Assembly: GCF_001307195.1 (NCBI RefSeq)
Contig: NZ_CP012808.1
Location: forward strand, 2,990,270 to 3,054,269
Reading direction: 5' to 3'
DNA: 64,000 nucleotides
Origin: Acinetobacter equi
GTDB lineage: Bacteria > Pseudomonadota > Gammaproteobacteria > Pseudomonadales > Moraxellaceae
This document shows positions 17,051 through 26,353 of this stretch, piece after piece. Below the pieces are notes generated by a model that worked only from the letters and a program-made list of their open reading frames with translations, was not told the origin of the DNA and did no database searches. A program made the translations under genes and the position numbers. Positions within the stretch are counted from its first letter, which is position 1, and each line of letters starts with the position of its first letter.

Positions 17051-17977
17051 TCAACTATCACTTTTAAAATGTGCTCTAGGATGTGCTTGATCATATACCT
17101 GTGCTAAATGATCAAAATCAACATGCGTATAAATTTGAGTTGTCGTTAAATTACTATGTCCCAACATTTCTTGTACTGCTCTTAAGTCTCTGCTATTTGA
17201 CAACATATGACTTGCAAAGCAGTGACGCAAGAGATGTGGATGTAAATCTACACCAACACCTGCTCTCTGTGCTTGATACTTCACTCTATTTTCAATTTGT
17301 CTTACACCTAATGGATTTCCCTTTTGAGTAATAAAGATCTGTGCCTCGGGTACAAAATCACCATTCCATAAAGGATAAATTTGCAACCATGCCATCACTG
17401 CATCTTTTGCCTTAGTTCCAAATGGAACTACTCTCATTTTATTACCCTTACCTGTAATCCTTAATAATTGGCGAGTGAAATCAATGTCTTTAATTTTTAG
17501 CCCTTGCACTTCCGATAAACGCAACCCGCTAGAATATAGTAACTCCAAAATAGCTTTATCCCTGACCCAAAGTTGTTGTTGCGTTGGAGATTCAGGATCG
17601 GGCTGATCAAGTATTTGATGAATTGTTTCAATATCAATCAGCCCAGGCAAAGGTCTAGGTTGACGCTTTAATTGAAAATCATCTGATGGATTAAACAATA
17701 AATATTGTCCTTGTTCAGCCCATTTCATAAACTGACGAATAGCTGACAACATACGTTGTAAACTACTAGAACTTAATTGATTAAGCTCGACTTTAAATGC
17801 TAAATAACCTCTTAAATCTGAAGTTTCTATGCTTTGTAATGGAATATTTTGCTGTTCACAATAGTTTAAAAAATCAGCAACATCTCTTTCATACGCACTT
17901 AGTGTATGTTTAGATTGATTCTGTATCTCTCGCTCTTTTAACCACATGGAAAGTAATTGCATAGTCGTATGCTGCAT
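17051..17977 (-). CDS. xerC: Tyrosine recombinase XerC
   Basis: With XerD, this protein resolves chromosome dimers at dif. About 308 residues remain when the Met at 17977 is used. That start has GGAG about 9 nt upstream, while the ORF's first ATG (17992) has no ribosome-binding site. The N-terminal SAM-like core-binding domain covers about residues 5-90. The catalytic domain shows R (SGLRLSEVQGL), K (GKGNKMRVVPF), H-x-x-R (HLLRHCFASHML), H (LGHSNL) and the nucleophile Y (TTTQIYTHV). It is the last gene of the lptM-lysA-dapF-sseB-xerC run; a terminator lies inside this run, after dapF. Confidence 0.95.
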   Translation of the reverse strand: MQHTTMQLLSMWLKEREIQNQSKHTLSAYERDVADFLNYCEQQNIPLQSIETSDLRGYLAFKVELNQLSSSSLQRMLSAIRQFMKWAEQGQYLLFNPSDDFQLKRQPRPLPGLIDIETIHQILDQPDPESPTQQQLWVRDKAILELLYSSGLRLSEVQGLKIKDIDFTRQLLRITGKGNKMRVVPFGTKAKDAVMAWLQIYPLWNGDFVPEAQIFITQKGNPLGVRQIENRVKYQAQRAGVGVDLHPHLLRHCFASHMLSNSRDLRAVQEMLGHSNLTTTQIYTHVDFDHLAQVYDQAHPRAHFKSDS

Positions 17978-18016
17978 TTTACTTTTCTCCATGATTCAAC
18001 AAAAATTTTAATTTTT

Positions 18017-18829
18017 TCATGAAAATAGTTTATCAAAAAAACGCGGTTTATTCTCTTCAGTTCGCATATAAAATGGTGTTATTTCCTCTCTAAAATATCG
18101 ATTAATTTCATCTTCCTCTAAATCTAAATGTACCAAGTTAATTTCAATTTTTTCTTTTAAAGATGCATATGCAATTTGGCTAATTTTACGATGTAGCTCA
18201 TCAATATAATACATAGATAAATGCTGATCGAGTTTTAAACCTATCAATAAAAATGGTATCTCACTCATATCACTATCGTAAATCTGCGCCAAATATGCTG
18301 CAATAATATGAAGTTCTGTTGAAAAAAAATGTTTTAATTGCCCAACCATAAATTCTGGATATATATCTGGCTGTTTCATTAAAAATATTGAATCTCCCTC
18401 TATTTCATAACTTTCTAATACTTGACTATAATCTCCCAATAAAATGCCTCTAATTTCATCAGGATAAAATTCTTTAATCGCTTCTGATTCAGGATTTAAA
18501 ATTAAATGAGCACCCAAGGTAATTTCAAATAAAATTCGACATGGTAAGCAAATAAAATTCTCATTCGATATTTTTCTTAATTTTTCCACTGAAGTAAAAA
18601 AAGGAATGATATGCCCATATTCTGGATCATCCCAAACTTTTAAAGAAATAGATTGTTTATTATTGAATGTTTTTTCAGGAAATTTCTCCGTAAGCTCTTC
18701 AACATCATATTGAATACAATAAATATTTGCTTCAAGTAACTTCTCTAAAAACTCAGGTCGGTACGCTGGTTCATGTACAGCATGTATTAAGATTTCTTCG
18801 AGTTTTCTCTCATCATCTTTATCTTTCAT
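18017..18829 (-). CDS. SseB-family protein
   Basis: This 270-residue protein has the two-part layout of SseB (enhanced serine sensitivity) proteins. The N-terminal domain has EEILIHAVHEPAYRPEFLEKLLEANIYC and later LGAHLILNPESEAIKEFYPDEI. The C-terminal domain has LKHFFSTELHIIAAYLAQIYDSD and IGLKLDQHLSMYYIDELHRKISQIA. The biochemical role of the family is not known. No membrane or export signal is seen. It begins after the dapF terminator and ends 39 nt before the xerC start, so it is probably cotranscribed with xerC. Confidence 0.75.
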   Translation of the reverse strand: MKDKDDERKLEEILIHAVHEPAYRPEFLEKLLEANIYCIQYDVEELTEKFPEKTFNNKQSISLKVWDDPEYGHIIPFFTSVEKLRKISNENFICLPCRILFEITLGAHLILNPESEAIKEFYPDEIRGILLGDYSQVLESYEIEGDSIFLMKQPDIYPEFMVGQLKHFFSTELHIIAAYLAQIYDSDMSEIPFLLIGLKLDQHLSMYYIDELHRKISQIAYASLKEKIEINLVHLDLEEDEINRYFREEITPFYMRTEENKPRFFDKLFS

Positions 18830-18862
18830 TTTATTTTCCTATATTTATTTTTGTATGGTTAA

Positions 18863-18892
18863 AAAAAAGCCCTAATCAATTAGGGCTTTTTT
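18863..18892 (-). terminator. Intrinsic terminator after dapF
   Basis: A perfect AAAAAAGCCCTAA / TTAGGGCTTTTTT stem with a TCAA loop, 17 nt after the dapF stop. It separates lptM-lysA-dapF from sseB-xerC, and could act in both directions. Confidence 0.85.
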
Positions 18893-18909
18893 ATTCAGCT
18901 TTTTTAGAA

Positions 18910-19755
18910 TTAAGCTTGAAAGTAACTTAAGTCGAGGCGACCATGATAGACAGTAGCTGTTGGACCAGTCATCCAAACCACCTCTCCTTCACGCCATTCA
19001 ATCAGAAGTTTACCACCAGCCAATTCGACCTCGACAGCATTAGATAATAATCCACGGCGCATACCTGAAACTGCCGCAGCACAAGCCCCTGTACCACACG
19101 CCAATGTTTCACCTACACCACGTTCAAACACACGCAATCGTGCTCGTTTTTCATCCACAATTTGCATAAAACCAACATTCACACGTTGTGGAAAACGCTC
19201 ATGAGACTCAACAATTGGACCTATTCTTGCAACTTCTGCTGAAATCACATTTGGTACAATTGTCACCGCATGTGGATTCCCCATATTCACAACATCAATT
19301 GTTAATTGCTCATCACTTGATAAATCAATGTCATATAAGTTTTCTACATCTTCTGCCACAAATGGAATTTCTTGTGGTAAAAATTTAGGATAACCCATAT
19401 TTACCCGAACCCAGCCATTCGCACCAAGTTCTGGTTCTACAATACCCGATTTTGTCTGAACTTTAATTTTAGTTTTTGTAGTTAATTGGCGTTCATGTAC
19501 AAATCTTGCAAAGCAACGTACACCATTACCACACTGTTCAACTTCAGAACCATCTGCATTTAAAATGCGATATTTAAAGTCAGCATTTGGAACATCAGGT
19601 GGTTCTACAATTAATAATTGATCAAAACCAATACCAAAATGACGATCTGCTAAACGTTGAATCGTTAAGGTATCTAAAAATGCTTTTTGGCTGATTAAAT
19701 CAACCACCATAAAGTCATTGCCTAGACCATGCATTTTTGTAAATTCTAATAACAT
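18910..19755 (-). CDS. dapF: Diaminopimelate epimerase
   Basis: This cofactor-free epimerase converts LL- to meso-diaminopimelate for lysine and peptidoglycan synthesis. The protein is 281 residues if it starts at [19 protein letters not shown]. That ATG (19755) has AAGGAT 9 nt upstream, while the longer ORF overlaps lysA and has no support. The two catalytic cysteines are visible in [13 protein letters not shown] and [12 protein letters not shown]. The start lies 13 nt after the lysA stop, so lysA-dapF is an operon. Confidence 0.96.
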   Translation of the reverse strand: MLLEFTKMHGLGNDFMVVDLISQKAFLDTLTIQRLADRHFGIGFDQLLIVEPPDVPNADFKYRILNADGSEVEQCGNGVRCFARFVHERQLTTKTKIKVQTKSGIVEPELGANGWVRVNMGYPKFLPQEIPFVAEDVENLYDIDLSSDEQLTIDVVNMGNPHAVTIVPNVISAEVARIGPIVESHERFPQRVNVGFMQIVDEKRARLRVFERGVGETLACGTGACAAAVSGMRRGLLSNAVEVELAGGKLLIEWREGEVVWMTGPTATVYHGRLDLSYFQA

Positions 19756-19768
19756 CTCGAATTCATCC

Positions 19769-21013
19769 TTAAGGTAATAAACGTTCACGTTCCCAAAGTG
19801 ATTCAATTGTTTCGCGTTCACGAATCAAATGAGCCTGAGAACCATCAACCATCACTTCTGCTGCACGACCACGACTATTGTAATTAGAACTCATGACAAA
19901 GCCATAAGCACCTGCACCAAGTACCGCCAACACATCATTTTCTTGAATAGCAAGCTGACGCTCTTTTCCAAGGAAATCACCAGTTTCACAGATAGCACCC
20001 ACAACATCCCACTCTTTTTTTTCTGTATCTGTTCGTGGTGTTACTTCTTGAATATCCATCCAAGCTTCATATAAAGCAGGACGAATTAAATCATTCATTG
20101 CCGCATCAATAATGGCAAAGTTACGGTGATTTGTTGGTTTAAGTAGATCAACTTTCGTTAGTAATACCCCAGCATTTGCAGAAATACTACGACCGGGTTC
20201 CATATAAACTTTTAAGCCTAATTTTTCTAAAGCAGGTTTTAAAGCATTGGCATATTCTTCAACTGTAGGAGGAACTTCATCTTTATAAGTCACACCTAAA
20301 CCGCCACCAATATCAATATGTTTAAGCTCAATTCCTAAAGCTTTTAATTGATCAATCATCACAATGACACGATCAAGTGCATCAACAAAAGGTTGTGTTT
20401 CAGTTAATTGAGAACCAATATGACAATCAATACCCACAATATCTAAATTAGGCAATGATGCTGCATATTGATAAGTTTCAAATACAGTATCTGAAGGAAT
20501 CCCAAATTTATTTTCTTTTAAGCCAGTTGAAATATAAGGATGCGTTTTAGCATCTACATCAGGGTTTACACGCAAAGAAATAGGTGCTTTTTTCCCAAGA
20601 TGCGCTGCAACTTTTTGAATACGATCAAGTTCAGCATAAGATTCCACGTTAAAACATGCAATACCGACATTTAACGCTGTCTCAATATCAACTTCTGTTT
20701 TACCTAAACCTGAAAATACAATTTTAGATGCATCACCACCTGCTTTAAGTACACGTGCTAATTCACCGCCAGTCACAATATCAAAACCAGCACCTAACTT
20801 CGCTAATACATTCAATACCGCAATATTTGAGTTAGACTTTACCGCAAAACATATTTGATGATCGATAAAGCTAAAAGCACGATCCATATCTAAGTAATGC
20901 TTTTCAAATGTTGCTTTTGAATAAACATAAAGTGGTGTGCCATATTGCTGCGCAAGCTGTTGTAATGAACATTGCTCGGCATGCAAAACCCCATTAATGC
21001 GGGTAAAACTCAT
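19769..21013 (-). CDS. lysA: Diaminopimelate decarboxylase
   Basis: This PLP enzyme makes L-lysine from meso-diaminopimelate, the last step of the pathway. About 414 residues follow the Met at 21013 ([14 protein letters not shown]). The upstream Met at 21037 is less likely because AAGGGATACATTC precedes the chosen one. The PLP lysine lies in CFAVKSNSN. The substrate-side motifs are [24 protein letters not shown] and the C-terminal [14 protein letters not shown] and [20 protein letters not shown]. It is flanked by lptM upstream and dapF downstream on the same strand. Confidence 0.97.
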   Translation of the reverse strand: MSFTRINGVLHAEQCSLQQLAQQYGTPLYVYSKATFEKHYLDMDRAFSFIDHQICFAVKSNSNIAVLNVLAKLGAGFDIVTGGELARVLKAGGDASKIVFSGLGKTEVDIETALNVGIACFNVESYAELDRIQKVAAHLGKKAPISLRVNPDVDAKTHPYISTGLKENKFGIPSDTVFETYQYAASLPNLDIVGIDCHIGSQLTETQPFVDALDRVIVMIDQLKALGIELKHIDIGGGLGVTYKDEVPPTVEEYANALKPALEKLGLKVYMEPGRSISANAGVLLTKVDLLKPTNHRNFAIIDAAMNDLIRPALYEAWMDIQEVTPRTDTEKKEWDVVGAICETGDFLGKERQLAIQENDVLAVLGAGAYGFVMSSNYNSRGRAAEVMVDGSQAHLIRERETIESLWERERLLP

Positions 21014-21037
21014 GAATGTATCCCTTTCGTTGAACAA

Positions 21038-21283
21038 TTATGGTGTTGAAGTTGAAAATTCAGTAACGATAGCTTCTGAAACTGGTGTTGTCACAGCAGA
21101 TGGAACAGACACATCTTGTTGCTGTTCTTGCTGATTTGATTTTTTCGCATCAGGATATATCAAGTATTTTGAGCGTTTATCGTAAGTTGGATCGTTCGGT
21201 AGCTGTAATGCTCCTGTTTGACCACAACCTACAAGTACGCTACTTGTAACCAATAAACTCATGCAGCAAATGGCGAAACGCAT
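21038..21283 (-). CDS. lptM: LPS translocon maturation chaperone LptM (YifL-like lipoprotein)
   Basis: This small outer-membrane lipoprotein helps oxidative maturation of LptD. The best start is the Met at 21283, giving MRFAICCMSLLVTSSVLVGCGQTGALQLP. This contains a lipobox (LVGC) immediately followed by the conserved CGQxGALxLP signature of LptM. The rest (about 50 residues, rich in Q, S, T) is low in conserved sequence, as usual. It sits just upstream of lysA, with 24 nt between, an arrangement seen widely in gamma-proteobacteria. Confidence 0.85.
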   Translation of the reverse strand: MRFAICCMSLLVTSSVLVGCGQTGALQLPNDPTYDKRSKYLIYPDAKKSNQQEQQQDVSVPSAVTTPVSEAIVTEFSTSTP

Positions 21284-21372
21284 CTGACCACCTATAATAA
21301 TATTATTGAGAAAGTATAACGTGATCACGAACGTGACCAAAGTATTTAACGCCAAAGATTAGCTTTTGTGAT

Positions 21373-21402
21373 AAAAAAACGCCAGTTTTAACTGACGTTT
21401 TT
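21373..21402 (-). terminator. Intrinsic terminator of the CycA-like gene
   Basis: AAAAACG(C)CAGT / ACTG(A)CGTTTTT hairpin with one mismatch, 17 nt after the amino acid permease stop codon. Confidence 0.75.
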
Positions 21403-21418
21403 CTGTTTAAATCTTATA

Positions 21419-22831
21419 TTATTTCTTTTTATAAAAACAAAAATAACAAATTAATAAAATAATAAACCAAATTGGGCTGATTTTAAGCGCTTGGAAGGTA
21501 TCTGCCTCTAAAGACAAAACATAAATCATTGTGATAAAGAAAATAATCACAACCCAACAAGTGACCAAACCACCAGGCAATTTAAATTTCGATTTTGCGT
21601 GCAATTCTGGACGTGTTTTGTAATACACAATATAACTCCACATAATCATCAACCATACACAAATAAAAAATACAGTTGAAAGTGTCGTTGCTAATGTGAA
21701 TGCCTTCACCGCATCAGGTACAAAATATTGTAATGCAGCACCACACAATAAACATAATGCTGAAAAATATAATGCATTAGCAGGTACAGCACGACTGTTT
21801 AATCGTCCAAAAACTTGCGGACCTTGCTTTTCTCGAGACAAACCAAACAACATTCGACTTGTAGAGAAAACTCCACTATTCATAGATGACATTACAGAAG
21901 AAAGCACCACTAAATTCATGATAATCGCAGCAGCAGCAATACCCGCCTGACTAAACAAATTTACAAAAGGTGAAATACTCGGATCAATTGCATTCCAAGG
22001 TGTTACAGACATAACAATCAACAATGCCAATACATAGAAAATAATGATACGAATAGGAATTGAATTTACAGCTTTCGGTAAGTTATGTTCAGGGTCTTTT
22101 GTTTCAGCAGCAGTTGTACCTACAAGCTCTACCCCAACAAAAGCAAAAATTGCAATTTGAAAGCCTGCTAAAAATCCTAATGCACCTGTAGGAAATAATC
22201 CATCATAAGCCCATAGGTTAGTAAAGGATGCAACATGCCCTGCATCTGAAGTAAATCCAGTAAAAATCATCCAAGAACCAACAGCAATTAAGACAATAAT
22301 TGCAATGATTTTGATCAGGGAGAACCAAAACTCTAATTCACCAAACAATTTTACTGTAACTAGATTCAGCCCCATAATAAAAATAATGGAAGCAACACTG
22401 ATCATTACACCTTCTTCTGGAGAAAAAGGTAGTCCACCATTAAAAAACTGTAAGTAATAAATAATTGCTGATAAATCTGCTATACCAATGGTGATCCAAC
22501 ATAGCCAATATGTCCAACCGACAAAATACCCTGCCCAAGGACCAATTAAGTCAGAACTAAAATCAATAAACGACTTATATTCAAGATTGGATAATAATAA
22601 TTCGCCTAGCGCACGCATCACGAAAAAAATCATAAATCCAATAATCATATATATCAGAACAATAGATGGTCCAGCTAAGCTGATGGTCTTACCAGACCCC
22701 ATAAACAACCCTGTACCTATTGCCCCACCAATCGCAATTAACTGTAAATGTCGATTAGATAAACTTCTTTCTAATTCACCTTTTTCAGCAGGCGAATTAA
22801 CTTCTCGATCTGACACTCTTTCATTCACCAT
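21419..22831 (-). CDS. CycA-like amino acid permease (APC superfamily)
   Basis: This 470-residue inner-membrane transporter has about 12 hydrophobic segments. The N-terminal ELERSLSNRHLQLIAIGGAIGTGLFMGSGKTISLAGPSI is the amino acid-polyamine-organocation signature. Similarity is closest to D-serine/D-alanine/glycine:H+ symporters (FVGWTYWLCWITIGIADLSAI; GVELVGTTAAETKDPEHNLPKAVNSIPIRI). The substrate is not provable from sequence. The gene diverges from an AGCS-type alanine/glycine:Na+ symporter across 304 bp, so two unrelated small-amino-acid importers share one regulatory region. Confidence 0.88.
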   Translation of the reverse strand: MVNERVSDREVNSPAEKGELERSLSNRHLQLIAIGGAIGTGLFMGSGKTISLAGPSIVLIYMIIGFMIFFVMRALGELLLSNLEYKSFIDFSSDLIGPWAGYFVGWTYWLCWITIGIADLSAIIYYLQFFNGGLPFSPEEGVMISVASIIFIMGLNLVTVKLFGELEFWFSLIKIIAIIVLIAVGSWMIFTGFTSDAGHVASFTNLWAYDGLFPTGALGFLAGFQIAIFAFVGVELVGTTAAETKDPEHNLPKAVNSIPIRIIIFYVLALLIVMSVTPWNAIDPSISPFVNLFSQAGIAAAAIIMNLVVLSSVMSSMNSGVFSTSRMLFGLSREKQGPQVFGRLNSRAVPANALYFSALCLLCGAALQYFVPDAVKAFTLATTLSTVFFICVWLMIMWSYIVYYKTRPELHAKSKFKLPGGLVTCWVVIIFFITMIYVLSLEADTFQALKISPIWFIILLICYFCFYKKK

Positions 22832-22902
22832 TCACGCAATAAGTGCGACAAATTAACGCAAAACGCACGAAATTCAAAAGTAAAATTTAATTGTTATTGA
22901 AA

Positions 22903-22920
22903 TTCCAATTAATTATGGAA
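22903..22920. promoter_or_regulatory. Possible enhancer/operator palindrome (TTCCA-N8-TGGAA)
   Basis: Inverted TTCCA arms around ATTAATTA lie about 150 bp upstream of the sigma-54 promoter. That is a normal distance for an enhancer-binding protein. It does not match the NtrC consensus and only the position supports it. Confidence 0.25.
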
Positions 22921-23071
22921 ATTAATTCATTTTTCTTATATCTATTATCTCAATTTAAGTCGTTCTTTTTTTGTACATAAAATATAAAAAACCTTGAAAG
23001 CAAAGTTAAACTGTGTAAAAAATAATCTTATAAATTTTGATATGAATAATAATTTTACGGATTGCCAATCA

Positions 23072-23087
23072 TGGCACAACGATTGCT
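23072..23087 (+). promoter_or_regulatory. Sigma-54 promoter of the AGCS transporter
   Basis: TGGCAC-AACGA-TTGCT matches the sigma-54 consensus TGGCAC-N5-TTGCW, with GG and GC separated by exactly 10 bp. The predicted transcription start is near 23097, about 40 nt before the ATG at 23136. The strand is right for the transporter and the site is intergenic. An enhancer-binding activator is required but none is encoded nearby. Confidence 0.75.
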
Positions 23088-23135
23088 TAAAAAATTAAGC
23101 CATCACAACAATCAGGATGAAAAGAAGAATCAACT

Positions 23136-24491
23136 ATGCAAAATTTACAATCTTTTATGGAAACATTAAGCGGTTGGGTCTGGGGTCCTTATATGCTTGT
23201 ACTCATTGTTGGTACAGGGATTTTCCTGACTTTCCGCCTTTTGTTTTGGCAATTTAGGATGTTGCCTTTAGCGTTTAAACAAGTCTTTAGCAAACATAAA
23301 GGTGAAAAAAATCAACAAGGTGATATTTCACAATTTGCTTCATTAATGACAGCACTCTCTGCAACAATTGGAACGGGTAATATTGCTGGTGTTGCAACAG
23401 CATGTGTTCTAGGTGGTCCAGGTGCTGTATTTTGGATGTGGATGACTGCTCTATTTGGAATGGCAACTAAATATGGTGAAGGGGTTTTAGCGGTTAAATA
23501 TCGAATAAAAAATGAAAAAGGAGAAATGTCTGGCGGTCCAATGTATTACATTGAACGTGGTTTAAAATGGAAATGGTTAGCCATTATTTTTGCTCTTTTT
23601 GGTACGCTTGCTTCTTTTGGTATTGGAAGTTCAGTTCAATCCAATACCGTTGCTCTTACTGTGGAACATAGCCTACATATCGACACTTGGATTACAGGTA
23701 TTGTAATTACTGTTTTTTCCGCATTGGTTATTTTAGGCGGGATTAAATCAATTTCTAAAGCTTCATCCATTATTGTTCCATTTATGGCAATTGGCTATGT
23801 AGCTGGTGGCATAATTATTATTTTAAATAATTTAGAACTTGTAATGCCTGCACTAGAACTCATTTTTAAAGATGCATTTACAGGTGAAGCAGTTGCTGGT
23901 GGAGCTGTTGGTGCTGCAATTCGTTACGGTGTTGCTCGTGGTGTATTTTCTAATGAAGCTGGGATGGGGTCTGCACCAATTGCGGCAGCTGCTGCAAAAA
24001 CAGATCACCCTGCTCGACAAGGATTAGTCTCAATGACAGGTACTTTTATTGATACCATCATTGTATGCTCAATTACGGGCATTGTTTTAGTTATGGGCTT
24101 TATTATCGCAGGAAATTCTTTCGGTGATTCAACAGGTGCTGTACTCACAACAAAAGCATTTGACCAACTATTACCAGGTTTTGGTGGTTGGGTTGTTACA
24201 TTTGGTGTAGTTTTCTTTGCCTATTCAACTATTTTAGGTTGGTGCTACTACGGTGAAAAATGCTGTTCTTACTTATTAGGTGAAAAGTTCGTTCTGCTAT
24301 ACCGCATTATCTATATCATCTCTGTCTTTATTGGATGTGTAGCAACACTCGATCTTGTTTGGTTATTCGCTGATATATTTAATGGACTGATGGCTGTACC
24401 AAACTTAATTGCTTTATTATTGCTTTCAGGTGTGATTGCAAAAGAATCTAAAGACTTTATTGCGAAACGAAAATCTGGCGAACTCTACTAA
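23136..24491 (+). CDS. Alanine/glycine:cation symporter, AGCS family
   Basis: This 451-residue inner-membrane sodium-coupled transporter takes up alanine or glycine. Family segments are clear: ALSATIGTGNIAGVATACVLGGPGAVFWMW, MSGGPMYYIERGL, and RYGVARGVFSNEAGMGSAPIAAAAAKTDHPARQGLVSM. The last contains the NEAGxGSAP signature. About ten or eleven hydrophobic stretches are visible. It is preceded by a sigma-54 promoter, suggesting control by nitrogen or carbon status, and ends with its own terminator. Confidence 0.94.
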   Translation: MQNLQSFMETLSGWVWGPYMLVLIVGTGIFLTFRLLFWQFRMLPLAFKQVFSKHKGEKNQQGDISQFASLMTALSATIGTGNIAGVATACVLGGPGAVFWMWMTALFGMATKYGEGVLAVKYRIKNEKGEMSGGPMYYIERGLKWKWLAIIFALFGTLASFGIGSSVQSNTVALTVEHSLHIDTWITGIVITVFSALVILGGIKSISKASSIIVPFMAIGYVAGGIIIILNNLELVMPALELIFKDAFTGEAVAGGAVGAAIRYGVARGVFSNEAGMGSAPIAAAAAKTDHPARQGLVSMTGTFIDTIIVCSITGIVLVMGFIIAGNSFGDSTGAVLTTKAFDQLLPGFGGWVVTFGVVFFAYSTILGWCYYGEKCCSYLLGEKFVLLYRIIYIISVFIGCVATLDLVWLFADIFNGLMAVPNLIALLLLSGVIAKESKDFIAKRKSGELY

Positions 24492-24540
24492 AATATAATT
24501 TCATATTAATAAATAGTCACTTCATTGAATCATAAATACG

Positions 24541-24567
24541 CCGACTTGAAGCATCAAGTCGGTTTTT
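24541..24567 (+). terminator. Intrinsic terminator of the AGCS gene
   Basis: CCGACTTGA / TCAAGTCGG perfect 9-bp stem with an AGCA loop and a T5 tail. The convergent phnX ends 17 nt further on. Confidence 0.9.
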
Positions 24568-24583
24568 AACTTTAATTACCAAA

Positions 24584-25411
24584 TTAATAGTTTTGTGGCA
24601 TCTCACCACGCTTCAATCTTTCATTAATGTCATCAATAACATTTGGTAATTCTGCAATCGTATCGATAAAATAATGTGGTCGAGATGCCTCAAATAAGTG
24701 TTCAATTCGAAGACGCTCCTCATTCAATTTATTTTCATCTAACCTTTTATATTCCTCATAGGTTAATCCTAAAGCATTTCCAGAACACGTTAAAGCAACT
24801 GTCCACATTCCAGCACTTCGTCCCTCCAAAATACCAGGCCATGTATCATCAACTTTTACACATGCAGCAACATCACTAATACCTAATGAAATTACATTTT
24901 GTAGAGATTGAGCTGGATAAGGACGTCCATTTGGAACTTCATCCGTTGCAACAACACAGTCTGGTTCATATCCATTTCGAGCTGCTAACTCTACAACTTT
25001 ATCCATAACAACTTTAGGATATCCAGAACAAGTTCCTATTTTTAATCCTTTAGATCTTAAATTGGAAATAGTATCTAGGGCTCCTGGTATTAAAGCAGAA
25101 TGTACTGCAATTTTTTCTATTTGTAAGGGCATAAATCGATTATAAATTGCCGTCACATCATCATCAGTTGGAAGTCGACCAAATTTTTCACGATATCGTT
25201 CTGCAATTTCAGGAATATTACATAACGTCCGAATGTGATCCCATTTCCCCATTCCCATAGGACCTCGTGATTCTTCTAAAGAAACCTCGATACCAAACTC
25301 ACGAAAAGCCTCAACAAAAATTTGGGTAGGTGCAAATGAACCAAAATCCACCACCGTCCCTGCCCAATCTAAAATTACTGCTTGTAATTGATCTGGTTGA
25401 TCATATTTCAT
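24584..25411 (-). CDS. phnX: Phosphonoacetaldehyde hydrolase
   Basis: This HAD-superfamily enzyme cleaves the C-P bond of phosphonoacetaldehyde to acetaldehyde and phosphate. About 275 residues follow the Met at 25411, which has GGAG 7 nt upstream. The nucleophile Asp is in [14 protein letters not shown], and the Schiff-base Lys is in the cap-domain motif [15 protein letters not shown] motifs II and III/IV appear as [11 protein letters not shown] and [24 protein letters not shown]. It is the last gene of a four-gene same-strand run (ADH, OPA transporter, LysR, phnX). No phnW transaminase is present in the window. Confidence 0.95.
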   Translation of the reverse strand: MKYDQPDQLQAVILDWAGTVVDFGSFAPTQIFVEAFREFGIEVSLEESRGPMGMGKWDHIRTLCNIPEIAERYREKFGRLPTDDDVTAIYNRFMPLQIEKIAVHSALIPGALDTISNLRSKGLKIGTCSGYPKVVMDKVVELAARNGYEPDCVVATDEVPNGRPYPAQSLQNVISLGISDVAACVKVDDTWPGILEGRSAGMWTVALTCSGNALGLTYEEYKRLDENKLNEERLRIEHLFEASRPHYFIDTIAELPNVIDDINERLKRGEMPQNY

Positions 25412-25448
25412 AAAAAACTCCATTTAAACACATTAAAACGATCTATTT

Positions 25449-26315
25449 TTAATCTATTGCATAATGCTGAAATACTTCAGATATCATTTGACGATCCTTT
25501 CTTAAATTTAAGCAACACAAGCGATATTCAATATAAAAAGGATGACCAGTAAACTTAATTGGCTGAAGATTTAGCATGTCGACAAATTCTATTTCAGAGA
25601 CAAAACCTATTCCGCTTCCTTGTGCAATTGCATAGAAAATTGCTTCACGGCTATTCATTTGCATAACACTATTTAATTTAATGTTTCGTTCGTGACATAT
25701 ATTTTCAACTTGGACACGAGTTTGAGATCCTTCTTCCCTTAAAATAATTTTCTCATGCTGAAGTTGTTCAAGAAAAACTTCTTTTTCCTTTGCCCAAGGA
25801 TGATCTTCTCGAACTACAGCAACAATTGGATAGCGCTTATAAACTTGTGTATATAAATCCGCTTCAAAATTTGATCTTGCCAATATTGCAATATCTATAT
25901 CAAAGTTTCGTAACCGAGTAATTGTCTCAGTTGCAGAATAAAATGATGTTTTAAAATCAATTGTCGGATACTGCATCCTTAATTCATGCGTCAATTCCAT
26001 AGCAATAGGTGGAGAAACTGCACCTATGCGAAACATCCCTACTTTTTTCTGCTGAAAACTTTGTAGTAAATGAATTGCCTCCTCTTCTAACTTAAATAAT
26101 GGTTTTGCTATTTCATATAATTTTTGTCCAGCCAAACTCATTTCAACCGTATTTCCATTCCGATGAAATAATTCAACCTTAAATACTTTCTCTAATGCTT
26201 TGACTTGTTCACTGACCGTGGGTTGACCAATACTCAAATATTCAGCTGCTGTTGTAAAACTCCCTTTATAAGCCACAGCATAAAATGAACGTAACCACTT
26301 ATGATATTGATGCAT
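25449..26315 (-). CDS. LysR-family regulator of the phosphonate operon
   Basis: This 288-residue LysR-type regulator has an N-terminal winged helix (MHQYHKWLRSFYAVAYKGSFTTAAEYLSIGQPTVSEQVKALEKVFKVELFHRNGNTVEMSLAGQKLYEIA). The C-terminal type-2 periplasmic-binding-like effector domain runs from about residue 90 to the end. It is encoded inside the operon, 25-40 nt from phnX on one side and from the transporter gene on the other, all same strand. Its coinducer is therefore probably the phosphonate or an intermediate; this is inference from position. LysR genes usually diverge from their targets, so this in-operon placement is less common. Confidence 0.9.
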   Translation of the reverse strand: MHQYHKWLRSFYAVAYKGSFTTAAEYLSIGQPTVSEQVKALEKVFKVELFHRNGNTVEMSLAGQKLYEIAKPLFKLEEEAIHLLQSFQQKKVGMFRIGAVSPPIAMELTHELRMQYPTIDFKTSFYSATETITRLRNFDIDIAILARSNFEADLYTQVYKRYPIVAVVREDHPWAKEKEVFLEQLQHEKIILREEGSQTRVQVENICHERNIKLNSVMQMNSREAIFYAIAQGSGIGFVSEIEFVDMLNLQPIKFTGHPFYIEYRLCCLNLRKDRQMISEVFQHYAID

Positions 26316-26353
26316 TAGTCAATTCCCTCCATAAAAACTAAATGTTGATTTTT

